Below, in pieces: positions 1-6,617 of a stretch of DNA of 18,502 nucleotides (position 1 is its first letter; every line of letters begins with the position of its first letter). The stretch covers positions 1-18,502 of the forward strand of contig CAMPJN010000022.1 in NCBI GenBank assembly GCA_946886875.1, written 5' to 3'. Origin of the DNA: an uncultured Pseudomonas sp. (GTDB lineage Bacteria; Pseudomonadota; Gammaproteobacteria; Pseudomonadales; Pseudomonadaceae). The translations under genes were made by a program, and so were the position numbers. The notes beneath the pieces were generated by a model. The model searched no databases. It saw only the letters and a program-made list of their open reading frames with translations, and was not told where the DNA came from.

Positions 1-218
1 CGCAACTGCTCTTGAGCAGTGGCCGGGCCAATGGTTACGACAACGATTTCGCTCGCCACGCCTTTTTCTTTCAGGCGTACAGCTTCTTCCACGGCGATTT
101 CGCAGAAAGGGTTCATCGACATCTTGACGTTGGCAAGATCAACGCCGCTATTGTCCGCTTTGACGCGAACTTTGACGTTGTAGTCGACCACTCGTTTGAC
201 AGCTACAAGAACCTTCAT
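1..218 (-). CDS. etfB: Electron transfer flavoprotein subunit beta, N-terminal part (cut by window edge)
   Basis: The minus strand encodes the first 72 residues of EtfB, beginning [20 protein letters not shown]; later come a [19 protein letters not shown] stretch and a VVTIGPA stretch. EtfB forms a heterodimer with EtfA, holds AMP and helps carry FAD. The dimer moves electrons from acyl-CoA and other dehydrogenases to the membrane ETF-ubiquinone oxidoreductase, whose gene lies divergently at 542. The ATG is at 218 and is preceded by a GAGG ribosome-binding sequence at about 224-227 (minus strand). The rest of the gene, and presumably etfA, lies beyond position 1. The promoter region is shared with the divergent gene and holds a PsrA-like operator. 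Identification rests on strong family resemblance plus the neighbour. Confidence 0.95.
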   Translation of the reverse strand, partial: MKVLVAVKRVVDYNVKVRVKADNSGVDLANVKMSMNPFCEIAVEEAVRLKEKGVASEIVVVTIGPATAQEQL

Positions 219-401
219 GGATTCCTCGTTACTCTCCGGTGAATAAGAATGTCGCCAGAAGCGAACATGGCGGGGACTAGCAGACCGGCCGGAACCGGAG
301 TCAACCAATAACGGCAGACACAAAACCGCCCGTATCTTGACTGCGCGACCCCAGTGGGTCAATACAGCGGACCGGCCAATCGTTGGCGGTGATGTAGTAC
401 G

Positions 402-429
402 ATTCTAACAGCCCTACAGAAAATTCAAA
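402..429 (-). promoter_or_regulatory. Candidate sigma-70 promoter for etfB
   Basis: On the minus strand a TTTGAA element (424-429) and a TAGAAT element (402-407) are separated by 16 bases and point toward etfB. The -35 element overlaps the PsrA-like operator at 426-439. The match is moderate and comes only from reading the sequence. Confidence 0.4.
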
Positions 430-439
430 CAAACGTTTG
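426..439. promoter_or_regulatory. PsrA-type operator in the etf divergent promoter region
   Basis: The sequence CAAAC-AAAC-GTTTG fits the published Pseudomonas PsrA consensus (C/G)AAAC-N2-4-GTTT(G/C), and it contains the perfect palindrome ACAAACGTTTGT. PsrA is a TetR-family repressor released by long-chain acyl compounds, and it is known to control beta-oxidation and etf genes in Pseudomonas. The site lies just upstream of the -35 of the plus-strand promoter and overlaps the candidate -35 of the minus-strand promoter, so one protein could control both etfB and the ETF-QO gene. Binding itself is inferred. Confidence 0.75.
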
Positions 440-441
440 TA

Positions 442-470
442 TTGGCCCATCCCCAAGGTCTGGATATAAT
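442..470 (+). promoter_or_regulatory. Sigma-70 promoter for the ETF-QO gene
   Basis: A TTGGCC -35 element (442-447) and a perfect TATAAT -10 element (465-470) are separated by exactly 17 bases, about 70 bases upstream of the GTG start at 542. The PsrA-like operator ends three bases before the -35. Confidence 0.7.
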
Positions 471-541
471 GCGCCAGCATCGCTCAAGGAACGAGCCTGC
501 CCGTCAAATAAAATTAGAGAGCCTTGAGTAGGAGATAGCCT

Positions 542-2206
542 GTGGAACGCGAATTTATGGAATTCGACGTCGTCATCGTCGGCGCCGGCCCTGCTGGTTT
601 GTCCGCCGCCTGCCGACTGAAGCAGAAAGCCGCCGAAGCCGGTAAAGAAATCAGCGTCTGCGTGGTCGAAAAAGGCTCGGAAGTCGGCGCTCATATTCTT
701 TCCGGCGCAGTCTTCGAACCGCGCGCCTTGACCGAACTTTTCCCCGACTGGAAAGAGCTCGGCGCCCCGCTTAACACCCCGGTCAAGCGCGACGACATCT
801 ACATGTTGACCAGCGCGGAAAAATCCACTCGCGTCCCTGACCTCTTTGTGCCCAAGACCATGCACAACGAAGGCAACTACATCATCTCCCTGGGCAATCT
901 GTGCCGCTGGCTGGCCCAGCAGGCCGAGAACCTGGGCGTGGAGATCTACCCAGGCTTCGCCGCCCAGGAAGCCCTGATCGATGACAAAGGTGCGGTCTAC
1001 GGCATCCTCACCGGCGACCTGGGTGTCGACCGTGAAGGCAACCCCAAAGAGGGTTACTACACCCCAGGCATGGAACTGCGTGCCAAGTACACGCTGTTCG
1101 CCGAAGGCTGCCGCGGCCATATCGGCAAGCAGCTGATCAAAAAATTCAACCTCGACTCCGAAGCGGATGCCCAGCACTACGGCATCGGCATCAAGGAAAT
1201 CTGGGACATTGATCCGGCCAAGCACGAGCAAGGTCTGGTCGTGCATACCGCGGGCTGGCCGCTGGATGTGGTCGGCAACCAGAACACCGGCGGCTCCTTC
1301 CTTTATCACCTGGAAAACAACCAGGTGGTGGTCGGCCTGATCGTCGACCTGGCCTACAGCAACCCGCACCTGTCGCCGTTCGACGAGTTCCAGCGCTACA
1401 AGCACCACCCGGTGGTCGCTCAGTATCTGGAAGGCGGCAAACGTGTGTCTTACGGCGCTCGCGCCATCTGCAAAGGCGGTCTCAACTCGCTGCCGAAGAT
1501 GGTGTTCAACGGCGGCGCGCTGATCGGCTGTGACCTCGGCACCCTGAACTTCGCCAAGATCAAGGGCAGCCACACCGCGATGAAGTCCGGCATGCTCGCC
1601 GCCGACGCGGCGGCTGACGCGCTGTTCGCCGGACGTGAAGGCGGCGACCAGCTGACCGCTTATGTCGATGCATTCAAGGCCAGCTGGCTGTATGACGAGC
1701 TGTTCCGCAGCCGTAACTTCGGCCCGGCACTGCACAAGTTCGGTCCGCTGATCGGCGGCGGCTTCAACTGGCTCGACCAGAACATCTTCGGCGGCAAGAT
1801 CCCCTTCACCCTGCACGACACCAAGCCGGACCATGCTTGCCTGAAGACGGCCGCCGAGGCGCAGAAGATCAGCTATCCGAAGCCGGACGGTAAACTCAGC
1901 TTCGACAAGCTCAGCTCGGTATTCCTCTCCAACACCAACCATGAAGAGGAACAACCCTGCCACCTGAAGCTCACCGACCCGAGCATCCCGCTGAGCAAAA
2001 ACCTGCCGCTATATGACGAACCAGCGCAGCGCTACTGCCCGGCCGGCGTCTACGAGATCGTGACACTGGAAGACGGCGAGAAGAAGTTCCAGATCAACGC
2101 GCAGAACTGCGTGCACTGCAAGACCTGCGACATCAAGGACCCAGCCCAGAACATCAACTGGGTGGCACCGGAAGGCGCCGGCGGACCTAACTATCCCAAC
2201 ATGTAA
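542..2206 (+). CDS. Electron transfer flavoprotein-ubiquinone oxidoreductase (ETF dehydrogenase)
   Basis: This 554-residue iron-sulfur flavoprotein passes electrons from reduced ETF to ubiquinone at the inner membrane, linking beta-oxidation and amino-acid catabolism to respiration. Residues 10-19 form the FAD dinucleotide-binding motif VVIVGAGPAG. The C-terminal part carries the four cysteines of the 4Fe-4S cluster at C499 (YCPAGVYE) and C523, C526 and C529 (CVHCKTC). The protein ends GGPNYPNM as in proteobacterial orthologs, and the length is typical. The GTG at 542 is chosen because GGAG at 531-534 is seven bases upstream; an internal ATG at codon 6 is less well placed. It is divergent from etfB, with which it works, and a PsrA-like operator lies between the promoters. 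A hairpin terminator follows at once. Confidence 0.96.
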   Translation: MEREFMEFDVVIVGAGPAGLSAACRLKQKAAEAGKEISVCVVEKGSEVGAHILSGAVFEPRALTELFPDWKELGAPLNTPVKRDDIYMLTSAEKSTRVPDLFVPKTMHNEGNYIISLGNLCRWLAQQAENLGVEIYPGFAAQEALIDDKGAVYGILTGDLGVDREGNPKEGYYTPGMELRAKYTLFAEGCRGHIGKQLIKKFNLDSEADAQHYGIGIKEIWDIDPAKHEQGLVVHTAGWPLDVVGNQNTGGSFLYHLENNQVVVGLIVDLAYSNPHLSPFDEFQRYKHHPVVAQYLEGGKRVSYGARAICKGGLNSLPKMVFNGGALIGCDLGTLNFAKIKGSHTAMKSGMLAADAAADALFAGREGGDQLTAYVDAFKASWLYDELFRSRNFGPALHKFGPLIGGGFNWLDQNIFGGKIPFTLHDTKPDHACLKTAAEAQKISYPKPDGKLSFDKLSSVFLSNTNHEEEQPCHLKLTDPSIPLSKNLPLYDEPAQRYCPAGVYEIVTLEDGEKKFQINAQNCVHCKTCDIKDPAQNINWVAPEGAGGPNYPNM

Positions 2207-2218
2207 GACGCAGCAAAA

Positions 2219-2245
2219 CAAAGGCTCCCTCGGGAGCCTTTTTGC
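2219..2245 (+). terminator. Rho-independent terminator after the ETF-QO gene
   Basis: AAGGCTCC and GGAGCCTT form an eight-base-pair stem around a CTCG loop, followed directly by TTTTTGCTTTT. It starts about 15 bases after the stop codon. Confidence 0.9.
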
Positions 2246-2270
2246 TTTTCGCCACAATGCGGTTTGCAAG

Positions 2271-2414
2271 CAGAGGAACCGGATAGATTCCTCTGGCCCG
2301 ACCAAGCTTGCGTCGCCTGGATAAGCCCTAGCGCAATCCGGGAGCAATCTTCAGCCGCCCCGGCACGCACCTGGACGAATCCAGGCTCCGTTCAAAGCCG
2401 ACCTTATTAGGTCG
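2271..2414. repeat. Four small inverted repeats between convergent genes
   Basis: Four dyads follow one another. CAGAGGAA/TTCCTCTG pairs over 8 bp at 2271-2295. CCTGGAT/ATCCGGG pairs imperfectly at 2316-2342. CCTGGA-CGAA-TCCAGG lies at 2370-2385. CGACCT-TATT-AGGTCG lies at 2399-2414, just past the stop of the minus-strand gene. None has a good T tract, so only the last is a plausible weak terminator. The second resembles decayed extragenic palindromes common in Pseudomonas, which is an inference. No coding sequence was recognised here. Confidence 0.5.
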
Positions 2415-2978
2415 TTAAGACTCCGGCCCAATCGGGAAGAACTCCCCACCACTCCAAACCCCAAGCCATCTCTGGCCATCGATCTCTCGCGGCACGGCCA
2501 GTTCCACCAACTGGTAGAACACATTACGGTGGATCAATGCCTCCAGGTTGCTGCGCACATGCACATAGGGCGCCGGTTCTTGAGTTCGTTCGTCCAACAC
2601 CACCCTTATCGGGTGCTCGACCCCGGCTACAAGCTCATCCTCGACATTGGTGATGAAACGCAGCAGCTGCGCCTCGCCCTCGCCTTCCACCTGCACACCG
2701 ACAGCCACGAAAGGCGCGTCGTCGACCTTGATGCCGACCATTTCCACCGGCGTCACCAGCACGTAATCGTCGCCATCGCGGCGCAGGATGGTGGAAAACA
2801 ATTTGACCATCGGCTTGCGGCCAATAGGCGTGCCCATATAGAACCAAGTGCCATCGCGGGCGATGCGCATATCGATATGGCCGCAGAAATCCGGATTCCA
2901 CAGATGCACAGGGGGCAAGCCCTTAGCGCTTTTGGGAATCTGCGCCAGCAGGTCGTTGGCTTTGCCAGAATCGCTCAT
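2415..2978 (-). CDS. DUF1285 family protein
   Basis: This 187-residue protein of unknown function has the features of the DUF1285 family: an N-terminal segment with GLPPVHLWNPDFCGHIDMRI, then DGTWFYMGTPIGRKPMVKLF, a RRDGDDYVLVTPVE block and a C-terminal WLGVWSGGEFFPIG. No signal peptide or membrane helix is seen, so it is probably cytoplasmic. The ATG at 2978 follows a GAGGAC sequence. The gene starts nine bases after the stop of the DUF4823 lipoprotein gene, so the two are almost certainly one transcript, an arrangement also remembered from other Pseudomonas (PA2954/PA2955). The family's biochemical role is not established and I assign none. Confidence 0.9.
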   Translation of the reverse strand: MSDSGKANDLLAQIPKSAKGLPPVHLWNPDFCGHIDMRIARDGTWFYMGTPIGRKPMVKLFSTILRRDGDDYVLVTPVEMVGIKVDDAPFVAVGVQVEGEGEAQLLRFITNVEDELVAGVEHPIRVVLDERTQEPAPYVHVRSNLEALIHRNVFYQLVELAVPREIDGQRWLGVWSGGEFFPIGPES

Positions 2979-2987
2979 AACATGTCC

Positions 2988-3590
2988 TCAGCGGCCCAAC
3001 CCCAGCAGCTTACGGGCGTAATCCTGCAACGGCGGGCCGAGTAAATCTTCGGGTTTGGCATCATAGAATGTCAGAAAACCGCCGCGACTGCGGATACGTG
3101 CGGTATCGACCAGGTAACGGGTATTGGTTTCGATCAACATCAGCTGGATAACGCTGCGGTCGATCCCGAGTCGATCCAAAGCCTCCTCATCCTCCCATTC
3201 CTCCACAGTGCCGATGCGATCGTCGGCATAAGCGAAACGGCTATACAGCAGATAATGCGCGCCTGCAGCCCGCGCCACACTCATCGCTTCCTCCAGCCCC
3301 AGCGGCGCACGTGCCCGGCGGACCATGGGAAAATATTCGACAAAACCTTTGAACGCCTCCTCGGCCACCACATTGGGCCGTGGATAGGCATGGCCCGGCG
3401 GCACGAAATGCCCCTGGGCGATATAGATGAAGGAATCGGGCTGCAACCGCCAGTTGTTGGAACGGCTGGTCTGGCTGTGATCGAGCAGGCCGACATCGCG
3501 CAGCTGGTAGGCCGCGCCATCGGCCAGGTCGCTGACTTTCATGCAGCCGCTCATGGCCATGATCGTTAATACAAGCAACAAACTACGCAT
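2988..3590 (-). CDS. DUF4823 domain lipoprotein
   Basis: The protein is a predicted lipoprotein of 200 residues. A short hydrophobic signal ends in the lipobox MSGC, so the lipidated cysteine is residue 16 from the ATG used here. The next residues are M-K, not aspartate, which favours outer-membrane sorting. The remainder (PDSFIYIAQGHF, AHYLLYSRFAYADDR, LMLIETNTRYLVDTARIRS) matches the DUF4823 family; its function is unknown. The ATG at 3590 is preferred over the GTG one codon upstream because GGGAG then sits seven bases before it. It is first in a two-gene unit with the DUF1285 gene. It also borders a long A+T-rich intergenic stretch on its upstream side. Confidence 0.88.
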   Translation of the reverse strand: MRSLLLVLTIMAMSGCMKVSDLADGAAYQLRDVGLLDHSQTSRSNNWRLQPDSFIYIAQGHFVPPGHAYPRPNVVAEEAFKGFVEYFPMVRRARAPLGLEEAMSVARAAGAHYLLYSRFAYADDRIGTVEEWEDEEALDRLGIDRSVIQLMLIETNTRYLVDTARIRSRGGFLTFYDAKPEDLLGPPLQDYARKLLGLGR

Positions 3591-3593
3591 CAC

Positions 3594-4268
3594 TCTTCTC
3601 CCGCTGCCGGCGACGAAAAACCGGCGGATAGAGCCCTGATGCAGATTTCACGCCATTACAACCCATGCTGCCACTCCCGACGTAAGCCGCGCTGCACTAT
3701 TGCCTTCCTGCGCCTGATCAAATGGCCAGATGTGTTGGCATTTGGACGAAATATCAGCCAAGCCGACGGTGATCGTTCGATTGGCAAAAATAGAGGACAA
3801 AACAAACCTCCGGCATCCCGACCAATGGCCAGATTCAACAACACCTCCTCCAATAAACTGCAGCCCGCGGTATTTCTACAAACGAATATTAATCATGCAA
3901 AATGCCCGATTGGTTTTTGACAGAAGATTATAAATTACAGATCAAGCAACCTCACTCCATATATTAAGTTGATTTCATTGGCTTTTATGGCAGGCATATA
4001 AATCAGCTCAAAACAGGAAAATATCAGCCGCTCTTAAAGCACTATTATTTCCAGGCCTCCCGACATCACCGATTTCACCCATGGCGAACGGCCTGCTGCC
4101 GCCTGGCGAGGCAAAGGCAATTAGCCACTGCATTGACAACAACTAGTGCTCATTTAACGGGCAAAGCCTTCCAGCCCTAGTACCAGCTGCGAAACGCTCT
4201 GGACAGAGCCTAAGCGAGCAACCTCAGGAAATTCACCACTCAAGAAAATTATCGATATTTGCACAACA
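3594..4268. other. A+T-rich intergenic region with no convincing gene
   Basis: About 675 bases separate the DUF4823 gene from the riboswitch promoter. The DNA is visibly richer in A and T than its surroundings, especially around 3880-4020 and 4230-4340. Open frames of 65-93 codons exist on both strands but lack good ribosome-binding sites, domain signatures or normal Pseudomonas codon use. A GCCGG/CCGGC dyad lies at 3606-3625, in the likely leader of the minus-strand lipoprotein gene. The region probably marks the left edge of the inserted pilus block and could hold further upstream regulatory sites. Confidence 0.5.
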
Positions 4269-4308
4269 CCAATATTGGAAATTAAAAAATATACATCCTT
4301 GCTAAATA
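4269..4308 (+). promoter_or_regulatory. Candidate promoter and palindrome upstream of the riboswitch
   Basis: An extended -10 element, TGC followed by TAAATA (4300-4308), lies about 25 bases before the riboswitch and would start transcription near 4315. The perfect palindrome CCAATATTGG at 4269-4278 lies about 40 bases upstream of that start, in the region where an activator or repressor might bind. No good -35 is visible at the standard distance. This is prediction by eye. Confidence 0.4.
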
Positions 4309-4331
4309 ACAAAGCCAGGATTAACCTCAAA

Positions 4332-4425
4332 TTGTAAGAAAGGCAAACCCATCGAAAGGTGGAGACGCAAAGTCACCGGTCTAACGGGTGTAAAACTCCA
4401 TGACAGCGGGACCGCCGGCATTACA
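4332..4425 (+). promoter_or_regulatory. Cyclic di-GMP-I riboswitch (GEMM-I)
   Basis: The segment reproduces the GEMM-I aptamer in order. A short P1 arm (TTGTAA, 4332-4337) leads to the conserved AAGGCAAACC (4339-4348). A P2 hairpin capped by a GAAA tetraloop follows (CCATC-GAAA-GGTGG), then the highly conserved GACGCAAAG (4364-4372). The ACCGGTCTAAC segment and CCATGACAGCGGGACCG form the P3 stem with its tetraloop receptor. The 3' P1 strand is TTAC (4421-4424). Aligned to the Vibrio Vc2 RNA, the base two before the CAAACC cytosine is G, as in c-di-GMP-binding members; in cGAMP-binding Geobacter variants I recall A there. It lies in the leader of the first pilin gene. No clear intrinsic terminator follows, so control of translation start is more likely, but the expression platform is not resolved. 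Confidence 0.93.
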
Positions 4426-4540
4426 TGTGGTTTCTTGGGTACAGTGTTCGTACTTATCTCGCATCGTTGTGTTATCGGAACCCCGACCGGTATCAGTTCA
4501 GCTATTGTCGCGAGTAAGCCTGCGACTAGGGGATTTCAAC

Positions 4541-5095
4541 ATGAGTACATCTATTTTCTCCCGCAATAACTTTCGTTATGCCGCCCTGGCTTCGGTCATT
4601 GCCATAGGCACTTTCGGAGCATCCAACAGCTTTGCTGTCGGGGCGTCAGCCGACGCGAGCGCAACCGTAATCGCCCCTATCGCGATCACAAAAGCAGTGG
4701 ATCTGGTCTTCGGCAGCTTCGCTCGAGGCGCTGGCGGCACCGTCACCGTTTCCACCAGCGGTGCCCGGACAGCTTCGGGAACCATTCTGTCAACCATAGG
4801 CAGCACCTCGAGCGCCGCCAAGTTCGACGTTACCGGTGAAGGCGTCTCGACCTATAGCATCACCTGGTCCGGTGATACTGAACTTACCACTGGAGTCGGT
4901 GGCGCCGGGGAAACCATGGCGCTGGCCAGAATCAGCGATCTGGTCGCCGGCAACGCCACCAGCGGCGAAGTGACCAGTGGCGTGCTGACCGCAGGTGCGC
5001 AATCCATTTACCTGGGTGGAACGCTGACAGTGGGCGCAGCCCAGGTTGCGGGCGCCTATACCGGCAGCGTGACGGCAACGGTCGAATATAACTAG
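4541..5095 (+). CDS. DUF4402 domain pilin-like subunit, first
   Basis: The 184-residue exported protein has a Sec signal peptide with likely cleavage near residue 32 (SNSFA-VGASA). A DUF4402 beta domain follows, with the motifs LVFGSFARGAGGTVTVSTSG, STSSAAKFDVTG, TYSI and the C-terminal GAYTGSVTATVEYN. The penultimate tyrosine and alternating hydrophobic last strand resemble the chaperone-recognition motif of chaperone-usher pilins, which suggests a structural fibre subunit, probably the major one because it is first behind the riboswitch. There are no cysteines. The ATG at 4541 is chosen because AGGGGA (4528-4533) is seven bases upstream and the signal peptide begins there. An in-frame ATG at 4400 lies inside the riboswitch and is rejected. 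A strong hairpin follows the gene. Confidence 0.88.
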   Translation: MSTSIFSRNNFRYAALASVIAIGTFGASNSFAVGASADASATVIAPIAITKAVDLVFGSFARGAGGTVTVSTSGARTASGTILSTIGSTSSAAKFDVTGEGVSTYSITWSGDTELTTGVGGAGETMALARISDLVAGNATSGEVTSGVLTAGAQSIYLGGTLTVGAAQVAGAYTGSVTATVEYN

Positions 5096-5114
5096 CCATC
5101 CGCAGGCATATAAA

Positions 5115-5132
5115 GCCGGGCCCTGGTCCGGC
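5115..5132 (+). other. Strong intercistronic hairpin after the first pilin gene
   Basis: GCCGGGCC and GGTCCGGC form an eight-pair stem with one G-U pair and a very tight loop, 20 bases after the stop codon of the first DUF4402 gene. It has only a weak, displaced T run (ATTTT at 5139-5143). It could stabilise the upstream pilin messenger or attenuate transcription so that the first subunit is made in excess, as known for several fimbrial operons. The role is inferred. Confidence 0.5.
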
Positions 5133-5212
5133 AACACCATTTTGCCTGCACAGCCACAGTCCCAACGCTACCGCGGCCGTTTCTGCGTAAAAACCATAAT
5201 CAGGAGTACGCG

Positions 5213-5680
5213 ATGACGTCGTACTTGCCGAAGCTCCTGGCTGGCGTCGTGTTGGCCGCGATGGTTTCCAATAGTTCAGCGCTGGAGATAGCGATCCAGA
5301 ATACCCAAGGGTTAGCGTTCGGTAGCTTTGTGGCCGGCAGCGGTGGCACCGTCACGGTCAACACCAGTGGCGGACGTAGCACCAGCGGTGGTGTGCTGCT
5401 CATACCTGCGAGTACCAGTTCGGCTGCGCAATTTACGGTTACCGGCGATGCCGATGCGACTTATACGGTTCAACTGCCCGGTAACGGCTTTGTAAAACTC
5501 ACAGGCCCAGGCAGCGATATGGTTATCGACGATTTCACCAGCAGCCCTTCCGGGGCTGCCGGGCAACTAAGCGCGGGCGGCTCCCAAACCCTACTGATCG
5601 GAGGGAAACTCAATATCGCCAACGGCCAGTTCCCGGGGAATTACTCAGGCAGCTTTACCGTGATCGTGGATTACAACTAA
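5213..5680 (+). CDS. DUF4402 domain pilin-like subunit, second
   Basis: This 155-residue paralog of the preceding protein has a signal peptide with likely cleavage after residue 23 (SNSSA). Its DUF4402 core has LAFGSFVAGSGGTVTVNTSG, STSSAAQFTVTG, ATYTVQLP and the C-terminal GNYSGSFTVIVDYN. The last strand again ends in Tyr-Asn. There are no cysteines. It is too short for a two-domain tip adhesin, so it may be a minor, tip or base subunit. The ATG at 5213 has AGGAG at 5202-5206. It lies 117 bases after the first pilin gene and 64 bases before the chaperone gene on the same strand, so it is probably in the same transcript. The split into major and minor subunit is inferred from order only. Confidence 0.87.
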   Translation: MTSYLPKLLAGVVLAAMVSNSSALEIAIQNTQGLAFGSFVAGSGGTVTVNTSGGRSTSGGVLLIPASTSSAAQFTVTGDADATYTVQLPGNGFVKLTGPGSDMVIDDFTSSPSGAAGQLSAGGSQTLLIGGKLNIANGQFPGNYSGSFTVIVDYN

Positions 5681-5744
5681 CAAAATTGCCAATAACGCCC
5701 CCGCCTGTGAGCAGACCAGAGCGACGCTATAAAAGGATTTCGAA

Positions 5745-6614
5745 ATGCCCTCTGAAAGCTTGATGCCAAAAGCCATAACCGCCAATTTTTTCCACCGCGT
5801 TATTCTCGGCACCCTCCTTGCGTTATTACCTGCCAATCATGCATTGGCCGAACTGATGCTGTACCCCACCCGAATCGTCTTTGCCGGCAACCAGCGCGCA
5901 GCCCAACTGGAACTGATCAATAACGGCAGCGAGAGCGCGACCTATCGAATTTCTTTGGTGAACCGGCGCATGAGCGAAACGGGTACCTTTTCGAATATAG
6001 ACAGCCCCTTGCCCGGCGAACAATTCGCCGGCGAGCTACTGCGCTACTCGCCGCGCCAGGTCACCCTCTTGCCTGGAGTCGGGCAGACCGTTCGCATTAT
6101 GGTTCGCAAGCCCACCAATCTGGCGACAGGCGAATACCGCTCACACCTGCTGTTCGCGCAACAGCCCGAAGCCCGCGGCAGCACTAGCATCGAAGCCCGC
6201 AACTCCGTTGCCGAGAATGAGATCGGCATCGTGCTGACCACCCTGGTCGGCGTTTCCATCCCGGTGATCGTGCGCCATGGCAACACCGAAGCCAGCGTCT
6301 CGCTAACCCATCTCGATCTCCAGCAGCCATCTAACGCAGCACCAACGCTTACGCTGTCGATGGAGCGCAGCGGCAACCAGTCCGTCTATGGCGATTTGAC
6401 CGTCAGCTTGACCCCCGTCAGCGGGGCCGAGCAGGTGATCGCGAGGGCCAATGGCGTTGCGGTCTATAGCCCAAATGCCCTACGGCGAGCGAGCCTTGCT
6501 CTGCAGCTGCCGAATGGTCAGCGCCTGACAAACGGCACTTTGCGGGTCACCTACCGGGAACAGGCGGAGGACGGCGGCAAGTTGCTGGCCGAGGCGGCTC
6601 TCCAGCTTCCTTGA
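5745..6614 (+). CDS. Periplasmic pilus-assembly chaperone
   Basis: The 289-residue protein has a signal peptide ending ALA at residue 35. The mature protein starts ELMLYPTRIVFAGNQRAAQL, as in PapD-like fimbrial chaperones; R43 falls at mature position 8, where classical chaperones keep a catalytic arginine that anchors the subunit C terminus. The first immunoglobulin-like domain includes LRYSPRQVTLLPGVGQTVRI and EYRSHLLF. The hinge region SIPVIVRHG is near residues 171-179, and a second beta domain follows. The length is at the upper end for such chaperones. It would hold the two DUF4402 subunits in the periplasm by donor-strand complementation and deliver them to the usher encoded three bases downstream. 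AAGGA at 5733-5737 supports the ATG. No cysteine is present. Confidence 0.9.
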   Translation: MPSESLMPKAITANFFHRVILGTLLALLPANHALAELMLYPTRIVFAGNQRAAQLELINNGSESATYRISLVNRRMSETGTFSNIDSPLPGEQFAGELLRYSPRQVTLLPGVGQTVRIMVRKPTNLATGEYRSHLLFAQQPEARGSTSIEARNSVAENEIGIVLTTLVGVSIPVIVRHGNTEASVSLTHLDLQQPSNAAPTLTLSMERSGNQSVYGDLTVSLTPVSGAEQVIARANGVAVYSPNALRRASLALQLPNGQRLTNGTLRVTYREQAEDGGKLLAEAALQLP

Positions 6615-6617
6615 CCC

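Noticed and set aside
425..1963. A 512-codon open frame on the minus strand opposite the ETF-QO gene
   Set aside because: It is the GC-driven antisense shadow of a clearly conserved gene, with no domain signature or start signals of its own.
3639..3933. Small open frames of 65-93 codons in the A+T-rich gap
   Set aside because: They lack ribosome-binding sites, recognisable domains and typical codon use, and they overlap one another on both strands.
4400..5095. A longer first pilin starting at the ATG at 4400
   Set aside because: That ATG is inside the riboswitch and has no ribosome-binding site, and the signal peptide begins at 4541 behind a good AGGGGA.
5213..5680. Second DUF4402 protein as a two-domain tip adhesin
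   Set aside because: At 155 residues including the signal peptide it has room for only one pilin-like domain.
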